Source: Bacillota bacterium (lineage in GTDB: Bacteria > Bacillota > Clostridia > Lachnospirales > Lachnospiraceae). Taken from it: DNA of 19,482 nucleotides. The stretch spans positions 1-19,482 of the forward strand of contig JAEZHX010000167.1 of NCBI GenBank assembly GCA_023436765.1, in the 5' to 3' direction. The notes under the pieces were generated by a model, which saw only the letters and a program-made list of their open reading frames with translations, ran no database searches and was not told where the DNA came from. Positions 7,598 to 12,758 of the stretch are shown in pieces. Position numbers and translations under genes: made by a program. Each line of letters starts with the position of its first letter. Position 1 is the first letter of the stretch.

Positions 7598-8338
7598 ATG
7601 GACCAGGAGTTATTTCATAGGGTTTGCAATGACGTAATCGGACAGCAGCAGGGTATGAACGGCATCGGGACCCTCAGTGAAAAGACGGTTCATTCCGTCC
7701 TGAAAAGCTATTATTCACCGGAGACCATCAACCAGGAAATTAAGGTGGGCGGCTTTGTGGCGGATATCTGCAACGGCCATGATATTATTGAGATTCAAAC
7801 CCGCAGCTTTGACCGGCTTAGAAGAAAGCTGGAGGTCTTTCTCTCTTATTATCCTGTTACCATCGTTTATCCGGTTCCCCATCTGAAGTGGCTTAGGTGG
7901 GTTAATCCGCAGACCGGTGAGATCAGTGCTCCCAGAAAATCTCCGAAAACCGGTACCCCATATTCTATCTTCCCCGAATTATATAAAATAAAAAGCTTCC
8001 TTACCGTACCAAACTTGAGTCTGCATATTGTATTGATTAATATGGAGGAATATCGTTATCTTGACGGCTGGAGTCAGGACGGCAAAAAGGGATCGACCCG
8101 CTGTGATCGGATTCCGACGGAGCTGGTGGAGGAAATTCATATTGGCGGCCTGAAGGATTACCGGCTCTTAATCCCGGATTCTTTAGAGGATAACTTTACC
8201 TCAAAGGATTTTAAGAAAGCGACCGGACTAACTATATGGGATGCCCAGACTGCACTGAATATTCTAAATTACCTGGGACTCGTGGAGCGGATTGGGAAAA
8301 AGGGTAATTCTTATCTATACAGAAAACAGACGGATTAA
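7598..8338 (+). CDS. Uncharacterised protein: PD-(D/E)XK-like N-terminal pattern plus C-terminal winged helix
   Basis: I do not recognise a characterised function. The ATG at 7598 is chosen because GGAAAGGG sits 8 bases before it; an in-frame GTG at 7589 overlaps that site. The 246-residue protein opens with GTLSEKTVHSVLKSYY, then GGFVADICNGHDIIEIQTRSF. Thus E28, D56 and E65-x-Q67 line up like the E...D...E-x-K core of PD-(D/E)XK nucleases, with Gln replacing the usual Lys. Next come YPVTIVYPVPHLKWLRW and RKSPKTGTPY, an EYRYLDGWSQDGKKGSTRCDRIP block, and from about 205 a winged-helix-like tail (TSKDFKKATGLTIWDAQTAL ... LVERIGKKGNSYLYR). The patterns suggest a conserved DNA-related protein, perhaps of the recently named DUF8091 type; that family name is from memory. 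It lies 155 bp after the CAP gene; a weak TTGCGA-N17-TATCCT (7525-7553) could be its own promoter. Confidence 0.75.
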   Translation: MDQELFHRVCNDVIGQQQGMNGIGTLSEKTVHSVLKSYYSPETINQEIKVGGFVADICNGHDIIEIQTRSFDRLRRKLEVFLSYYPVTIVYPVPHLKWLRWVNPQTGEISAPRKSPKTGTPYSIFPELYKIKSFLTVPNLSLHIVLINMEEYRYLDGWSQDGKKGSTRCDRIPTELVEEIHIGGLKDYRLLIPDSLEDNFTSKDFKKATGLTIWDAQTALNILNYLGLVERIGKKGNSYLYRKQTD

Positions 8339-8345
8339 GATTGGA

Positions 8346-8374
8346 TTCATATTTTGTCCGGCATGTGGTATACT
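8346..8374 (+). promoter_or_regulatory. Promoter of the S1-domain gene
   Basis: TATACT (8369-8374) is preceded by TGG, giving an extended -10. TTCATA (8346-8351) lies 17 bp upstream as a 4/6 match to the -35 consensus. It begins just after the stop of the preceding gene, so the S1 gene can be transcribed independently. Confidence 0.6.
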
Positions 8375-8395
8375 TACCATAAATACATAGAATGT

Positions 8396-8427
8396 AAAGG
8401 AGGCAGAGGGGCAATTAGTGGCCCTTC
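8396..8427 (+). promoter_or_regulatory. Distant Shine-Dalgarno with a hairpin in the spacer before the S1-gene start
   Basis: A perfect AAAGGAGG (8396-8403) lies 24 bases before the ATG at 8428, far beyond the normal 5-9. The spacer folds as GAGGGGC (8406-8412) with GCCCTTC (8421-8427), 7 bp including one G-U, loop AATTAGTG. The in-frame TAG at 8416-8418 rules out any start upstream of 8428. Folding would bring the Shine-Dalgarno next to the start codon. Confidence 0.6.
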
Positions 8428-9414
8428 ATGAACAAGATGAGTACTGAACAAATTAACGGAAATGAAATGATAGGCGAAGAAAACGCCGGTATTCCCGCAC
8501 CGGAAATCATCCCCTCCATGGATGATTTCAAGGAACAGATTAATAACTCCTTTAAGAAGATTAATGAAGGAGATATCCTGAAGGGAACTGTAATCGGTAT
8601 CTCCGAAGCCGAGGTGAATCTAGATCTTGGATATTATACCGAAGGTATCATAACGCTGGAGGAACTGAGCAACGATCCCAGCTTCTCAATTAAGGCCGAT
8701 ATTGCACTCGGTGAAGAAATCTCCGCAGTAGTTCTCAGAGAGGATAACGGACAAGGAAGTATTCTTCTCTCTAAAAAGCGCGCAGACGATCTCCTGGCGT
8801 GGGAACAACTAGAGGAAATGAAAAACAACAGAACCATTGTCCGGGTGAAGATTTCCCAGTCCGTAAATAGCGGTGTGGTAACCTACCTGCTGGGGATTCG
8901 TGCCTTTATTCCTGCTTCCCAGCTATCCTTATCCTATGTTGAGAACCTGGAGGCATGGGTGGGGAAGGAAGTGGAGGCAATCGTTATCACCAGTTCCGAA
9001 GCTGATAGGAAGCTTGTTCTCTCTGTAAAAGAGGTGGAATGGGATCGTGCCCAGCTAGATAAGAAGCGTAAGATCGGCAAGCTGCAGCTTGGTATTGTTA
9101 CCACCGGTACCGTAGAGAAAATAGCCCCTTACGGAGCCTTTGTTAATATCGGAGAAGGATTGTCCGGCCTGGTCCATATCTCACAGATGAGTGATAAACG
9201 GCTAAAATCTCCGAATGAAATTATGAAGGAAGGCGATACCGTAACTGTAAAGGTAACGGATATCAAGGATGGCAAGATTAGTCTTAGCATGAAGGCTGTG
9301 GAGGAGAAGGAGGAGGTTGTAGAGGATATCGAAGACGCTCCTGCTGCCTATTCCAGCGGTGAGGAAGCAACCACAGGACTGGCTGCTTTATTAAAGAACA
9401 TTAAGTTGTCTTAA
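8428..9414 (+). CDS. S1 RNA-binding domain protein (three S1 repeats)
   Basis: This 328-residue cytoplasmic protein resembles ribosomal protein S1 but is shorter. An acidic 45-residue N-terminus precedes S1 repeat 1 (about 47-119: EGDILKGTVIGISEAEVNLDL to SILLSKKRAD). A divergent repeat 2 follows (about 132-201: YLLGIRAFIPASQL to KLVLSVKE). Repeat 3 is canonical (about 215-290: GTVEKIAPYGAFVNIGEGLSGLVHISQMS to KISLSMKAVEE), followed by an acidic tail. Firmicutes S1 homologues bind mRNA and often play non-essential or regulatory roles; in many Clostridia the S1 repeats are fused to IspH, whereas here they stand alone. Starts at 8428 and 8437 are both in frame. The unusual start region suggests translational control, possibly autogenous; that is inference. 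Confidence 0.9.
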   Translation: MNKMSTEQINGNEMIGEENAGIPAPEIIPSMDDFKEQINNSFKKINEGDILKGTVIGISEAEVNLDLGYYTEGIITLEELSNDPSFSIKADIALGEEISAVVLREDNGQGSILLSKKRADDLLAWEQLEEMKNNRTIVRVKISQSVNSGVVTYLLGIRAFIPASQLSLSYVENLEAWVGKEVEAIVITSSEADRKLVLSVKEVEWDRAQLDKKRKIGKLQLGIVTTGTVEKIAPYGAFVNIGEGLSGLVHISQMSDKRLKSPNEIMKEGDTVTVKVTDIKDGKISLSMKAVEEKEEVVEDIEDAPAAYSSGEEATTGLAALLKNIKLS

Positions 9415-9463
9415 CTTAAGGAACTCCTACCCTGTCGGTATCATTCATTCCTTTATGCAAACG

Positions 9464-9493
9464 GCCCCAAGCAGTTATATAACGGCTTGGGGC
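9464..9493 (+). terminator. Terminator after the S1-domain gene
   Basis: GCCCCAAGC (9464-9472) and GCTTGGGGC (9485-9493) pair perfectly over 9 bp. The loop contains the palindrome GTTATATAAC, which could extend the stem past an A-G mismatch. The following TTATTTC is a modest T-tract. It separates the convergent S1 and alarmone synthetase genes. Confidence 0.75.
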
Positions 9494-9561
9494 TTATTTC
9501 ATCCATATTAGTTTTACTGCTTACATATGCTCTTTCTTTAGTTAAGTAATGGAAATCCGAT

Positions 9562-10368
9562 TTAACTGCCCATACCGAAGAGCATCCTCTTCCTTCCCGG
9601 TTTCTTCTTCTCTCCTGATTTCTTCTCTTCCACGTGATCTTCTATTATTCCTGTCTCGTCTTCAATGATCGTTCCAAAGGATTCTGCTACAACTGTTTTA
9701 TAGTTAGCTGTGATCTGCGGTTCATATTCCTCCGGTTGATCCTTGCTGTAGCTCTTAATCTCCTCATTTAGCGACAACATCTTCTGGTCCAGATAGGATA
9801 CGATCTCAGAACATTCCTTCAGTTCTCTCCGAATATGCTCCGGAGCCTTACCTTCAAATTTATAGTAGATCTTATGTTCCAGGCTTGCCCAGAAGTCCAT
9901 CGCAATGGTTCGAATCTGGATCTCAACCTTCGTTTCCACCGTGGTATCTGATAAATAAACCGGAATGGACACAATCATATGATAGCTTGTATACCCGTTT
10001 TCCTTCGGCTTGATGATGTAATCCTTTATTTTGAGAACCTTAACATCATTCTGATTAGCAATCAAATCCGCTATTCTGTAAATATCAGAAGTAAAGGAAC
10101 AGATAATTCTGATTCCGGCCACATCATTCACATATTTTACGATGTTCTCTACGGTCAGCTCCTTACCGTTATGCCTCAGCTTCTTGGCTATACTCTGGGG
10201 AGTTTTAATTCTTGAAGTAATATGTTCAATCGGATTATACTGGTGGGCCAGTTTGAATTCATTATTCAGAATTTCAAGTTTCGTATTAATCTCTTTCAAT
10301 GCTGCATCATATAATAATATTGCATTGCTCCATTCCTCTGCTTCATCATAAAACATCGGAAGATCCAT
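9562..10368 (-). CDS. relQ: Small alarmone synthetase (GTP pyrophosphokinase), RelQ/YjbM type with a C-terminal extension
   Basis: The predicted cytoplasmic enzyme transfers pyrophosphate from ATP to GTP or GDP to make (p)ppGpp. The 268-residue protein has only the synthetase domain and no HD hydrolase. Landmarks are SRIKTPQSIAKKL (52-64), DVAGIRIICSF (82-92, Asp82 metal ligand), DYIIKPKENGYTSYHMIV (116-133) and KVEIQIRTIAMDFWASLEHKI (147-167, Glu149). A coiled helix follows. Closest by eye is Bacillus YjbM/RelQ, which is about 211 residues. Here residues 211-268 are an extra tail, first acidic and then ending in a basic KKSGEKKKPGRKR stretch. The start at 10368 has AAAGG 11 bases upstream; Met5 is a possible alternative. 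It is monocistronic and divergent from the ABC exporter leader. Confidence 0.92.
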   Translation of the reverse strand: MDLPMFYDEAEEWSNAILLYDAALKEINTKLEILNNEFKLAHQYNPIEHITSRIKTPQSIAKKLRHNGKELTVENIVKYVNDVAGIRIICSFTSDIYRIADLIANQNDVKVLKIKDYIIKPKENGYTSYHMIVSIPVYLSDTTVETKVEIQIRTIAMDFWASLEHKIYYKFEGKAPEHIRRELKECSEIVSYLDQKMLSLNEEIKSYSKDQPEEYEPQITANYKTVVAESFGTIIEDETGIIEDHVEEKKSGEKKKPGRKRMLFGMGS

Positions 10369-10414
10369 TCCATCACAACCTTTTCATTTTTTGTTATTTA
10401 AGCAGTACCCATAG

Positions 10415-10465
10415 ATGTTCATAAATTGTTCATTCGTTATTATTATAGCATAAGAATATGAACAA
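10415..10465. repeat. TGTTCAT repeats around the alarmone synthetase promoter (candidate operator)
   Basis: ATGTTCAT (10415-10422) and TTGTTCAT (10426-10433) are direct repeats spaced 11 bp, about one helical turn. ATGAACAA (10458-10465) is the exact inverse of the second copy. The pair TTGTTCAT/ATGAACAA brackets the -10 element nearly symmetrically. Protein binding is inference. Confidence 0.4.
10442..10450 (-). promoter_or_regulatory. Extended -10 promoter of the alarmone synthetase gene
   Basis: On the minus strand, TGCTATAAT is a perfect extended -10 about 75 bp before the start codon. No -35 hexamer matches well. GTTCAT repeats flank it. Confidence 0.65.
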
Positions 10466-10608
10466 ACCTTTAAGATTTTAAAACTTAATGAAAATTTAAT
10501 GTCTTGTTCGTTCCGCTATTTATTATAGGAAAATCCATTGATGCAATGAATTTTTTGGGTTCATCGGATGAATTTGTTAAAAATTTATTATATTTTTGCA
10601 AAAACAGG

Positions 10609-10637
10609 TTGACAATATAGAAACCTGCATTTATAAT
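10609..10637 (+). promoter_or_regulatory. Consensus sigma-A promoter of the leader peptide / ABC exporter operon
   Basis: TTGACA (10609-10614) and TATAAT (10632-10637) are perfect hexamers with a 17-bp spacer. The predicted start is near 10644, giving a leader of about 340 nt before the first ABC gene. A small dyad, TTCATC-G-GATGAA (10560-10572), lies about 37 bp upstream of the -35. Such a strong promoter is consistent with control after initiation. Confidence 0.9.
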
Positions 10638-10671
10638 TCTGGTAGACTATTACAAAAAGGAGGTAAAACAA

Positions 10672-10752
10672 ATGAAGTTTGCTATTGTAAGTAATTTTAA
10701 TTTAATACAGCACGCATTATGTGAGATTACCTCCGGTGATAAGAAGAGATAG
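10672..10752 (+). CDS. 26-codon leader peptide upstream of the ABC exporter genes
   Basis: The ATG follows AAAGGAGGT with a 7-base gap, one of the best ribosome-binding sites in the window, and the frame closes at a TAG. The peptide begins MKFAIVSNFNLIQHAL and ends TSGDKKR. It is downstream of a perfect promoter and upstream of an intrinsic terminator, so it most likely acts as a translated sensor, like BmrB of Bacillus subtilis. TTACCTCC (10727-10734), inside its coding sequence, is exactly complementary to GGAGGTAA (10659-10666) of its own Shine-Dalgarno. It has no run of a single amino acid codon, which argues against amino acid attenuation and fits sensing of translation inhibition. I recognise no homologous peptide. 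Confidence 0.72.
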   Translation: MKFAIVSNFNLIQHALCEITSGDKKR

Positions 10753-10762
10753 TATTTTGCGA

Positions 10763-10796
10763 GCCATCCTGTATTTCCCTGCAGCCAACAGGAGGC
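10763..10796 (+). other. Hairpin between leader peptide and terminator
   Basis: GCC(A)TCCTGT (10763-10772) pairs with ACAGGAGGC (10788-10796) over 9 bp with one bulged A. The 3' arm contains GGAGG, which could alternatively pair with CCTCC at 10730-10734 in the leader coding sequence. It may be one state of an attenuation switch. Confidence 0.45.
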
Positions 10797-10831
10797 GAAC
10801 GAGACGATTCTGTATATTCTTATGATTTTAT

Positions 10832-10862
10832 GCCGCGGTATATCTTACTGCGGCTATTTTTT
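10832..10862 (+). terminator. Intrinsic terminator (attenuator) in the ABC exporter leader
   Basis: GCCGCGGTA (10832-10840) pairs with TACTGCGGC (10846-10854), 9 bp with one G-U, loop TATCT. It is followed by TATTTTTT. It lies about 80 bases after the leader peptide stop and 124 bases before the first ABC gene, so exporter expression requires read-through. Confidence 0.82.
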
Positions 10863-10895
10863 ATTCAATCTGAACTTGCGCGCAATTGAATAAAA
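10859..10895. repeat. 11-bp inverted repeat overlapping the attenuator T-tract
   Basis: TTTTATTCAAT (10859-10869) and ATTGAATAAAA (10885-10895) are exact reverse complements with a 15-base loop. The 5' arm includes the end of the terminator T-tract. The loop and right-arm junction contain the palindrome TTGCGCGCAA (10876-10885). It could be an operator or an RNA hairpin formed only in read-through transcripts. Confidence 0.5.
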
Positions 10896-10985
10896 TAGTT
10901 ATGGTAAGTACAGACCTCGTCGAACACCAAGTAATAATCATTAAAACTTTCTATGCATCATGGAAATGCGGGAAATGGAGGAGCA

Positions 10986-12758
10986 ATGAACATTTTATCA
11001 AAGTACTTAATAAAATACTGGTATGCGTACGCAGCTGCTGTCGTCTGCATCGTTGTAGCAGTATTCCTGGATATGCTTTCACCCCAGGTAACAAGGATCA
11101 TCATAGATGATGTGATCAGGAAGGGAAATACCGGCTTGCTGCCGAAGCTGTTGGTACTCGTCCTGCTGATAGCGGTGGGGAGATGTGTATTCCAATATAT
11201 CAAAGAAATCATCTTTGATCTGGTTAGTTCCAGAATCTCAGTAAAAATAAGAAAAAGTCTGTTTGTTCACATACAGAGCTTATCCTTAAACTTTTTTGAC
11301 GCAAATAACACTGGCGAACTGATGTCCAGAGTAAAGGATGATGTTGATCGCCTTTGGGGGGCCCTTGGTTATGTCAGCATGCTGATTATCCAGGTTACGG
11401 TCCATACTGCCCTTGCTCTGTATTTTATGTTCAGTCTAAGCCCGTCACTGGCAGTGATTCCAACGATCGTTCTGCCCTGTGTGGCCGCTCTGGCTATCCT
11501 GATGGAGCGTAAGCTTGGCGGAATATACGAACAGATCAGTGAAGAGAACGCTAAGCTTAATCTGGTAGCCCAGGAGAATCTGTCCGGTGTCCGGACGGTA
11601 AAATCCTTTGCCAGAGAAAAGCATGAAATTATGAAGTTTTTATCCCATAATAAGAACTACTATGAGCTTAACATGAAGCAATCAAGGATATTTATTAAAA
11701 TCTATCCTTACTTTCAGCTGATTACGAAGCTGCTGCCTATGTTTGTCGTTATCTATGGAGGGTATAAGGTGATCCATACTGAAATCTCCTTGGGTACCTT
11801 AGGCGCTTTTATCGAGTACTCCATGAATATCGTTTGGCCGATGGAGATGTTCGGCTGGCTGGCAAATGATGCCGCTGCTGCCGTCGCTTCTTATAAAAGA
11901 ATTAGGAAGATCCTGAAGGAAGCACCGGTAATAAGGGAGCCGGAAGCGCCGGTTGTCCTTGAGGAGGTAAAGGGTTCCATACAGTTTGATAAGGTATCCT
12001 TCTCTCTGAGTGATAAAACCATCTTATCCGATATCAGCTTTACGCTTCCTGAAGGTAAAACCATTGGCATCATGGGTGCTACCGGTACCGGTAAAAGCTC
12101 TATCATCAATCTGCTCCAACGCTTTTATGATGTGTCTGAGGGTGAGATCAGGCTGGATGGTGTCAACATCAAGGACCTGACTCTTAAGCAGTTAAGGAAG
12201 AGTATTTCTCTGGTAATGCAGGATGTTTTCCTGTTTTCGGATACCATCAATGAAAACGTTAAGATGGGTAAAAAGCGCACAGTTATGCCGGAAGAGGTCG
12301 TTGAGGCGGCAGAAAATGCCCAGGCAAGGGATTTCATCGAGCGGATGGAGGAGCAGTATGAAACCATCATCGGTGAAAGGGGTGTCGGTCTGTCCGGTGG
12401 TCAGAAGCAGAGAATCAGCATTGCCAGAGCCCTGGCTAAGAAGTCTCCGATACTGGTACTCGATGATTCCACTTCCGCTCTTGATATGGAAACCGAGCAT
12501 GAGATTCAAAAGGCCCTCTCAGAAGTGGAGGCAACTAAGATTATCATCGCTCACAGAATTTCGGCTGTTAAAAATGCCGATGAAATTATCATCCTTGAGG
12601 ATGGTAAGATCGCAGAACGCGGTACCCACGAAACTCTGTTAAAGAGTAAGGGGTATTATTACAAAACCTATATGGCTCAGTATGGGGATTATCTGAATGA
12701 TTTGTCCGATCTTCCCGCGAACAGCCTTGACAAAAAGGAGGTGGCTGCATGTCAGTAA
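10986..12758 (+). CDS. Heterodimeric ABC exporter, subunit with degenerate ATPase site (BmrC/TM287-like)
   Basis: This 590-residue half-transporter has an N-terminal six-helix membrane domain and a C-terminal nucleotide-binding domain. The ATG at 10986 has GGAGGA just before it; the frame stays open upstream to 10953, but that start lacks a site. Walker A is GATGTGKSS (from 364) and the signature is an intact LSGGQ (469-473). Walker B ends LVLDDS with Asp494 where the catalytic Glu should be. In heterodimeric exporters such as TM287/288, LmrCD and BmrCD, this substitution marks the subunit carrying the inactive site. The likely role is multidrug or lipid-like substrate export from the membrane; the substrate is not predictable. 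Its 3' end overlaps the next gene by 10 bp, so the two are translationally coupled. Confidence 0.93.
   Translation: MNILSKYLIKYWYAYAAAVVCIVVAVFLDMLSPQVTRIIIDDVIRKGNTGLLPKLLVLVLLIAVGRCVFQYIKEIIFDLVSSRISVKIRKSLFVHIQSLSLNFFDANNTGELMSRVKDDVDRLWGALGYVSMLIIQVTVHTALALYFMFSLSPSLAVIPTIVLPCVAALAILMERKLGGIYEQISEENAKLNLVAQENLSGVRTVKSFAREKHEIMKFLSHNKNYYELNMKQSRIFIKIYPYFQLITKLLPMFVVIYGGYKVIHTEISLGTLGAFIEYSMNIVWPMEMFGWLANDAAAAVASYKRIRKILKEAPVIREPEAPVVLEEVKGSIQFDKVSFSLSDKTILSDISFTLPEGKTIGIMGATGTGKSSIINLLQRFYDVSEGEIRLDGVNIKDLTLKQLRKSISLVMQDVFLFSDTINENVKMGKKRTVMPEEVVEAAENAQARDFIERMEEQYETIIGERGVGLSGGQKQRISIARALAKKSPILVLDDSTSALDMETEHEIQKALSEVEATKIIIAHRISAVKNADEIIILEDGKIAERGTHETLLKSKGYYYKTYMAQYGDYLNDLSDLPANSLDKKEVAACQ

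Noticed and set aside
8418..8447. A 9-codon GTG frame overlapping the S1 gene start
   Set aside because: Too short to call as a gene; mentioned only as part of the odd start region.
10466..10608. Intergenic DNA between the alarmone synthetase and exporter promoters
   Set aside because: Apart from the small TTCATC-G-GATGAA dyad at 10560-10572 it is AT-rich with no coding frame, RNA gene or repeat that I can support.
10953..10985. Upstream ATG at 10953 as start of the first ABC gene
   Set aside because: No ribosome-binding site precedes it, the extra residues are not transporter-like, and GGAGGA is well placed for 10986.
12223..12642. A 139-codon open frame inside the first ABC exporter gene
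   Set aside because: It overlaps the well-supported ATPase domain in another frame and its residue pattern is not protein-like.
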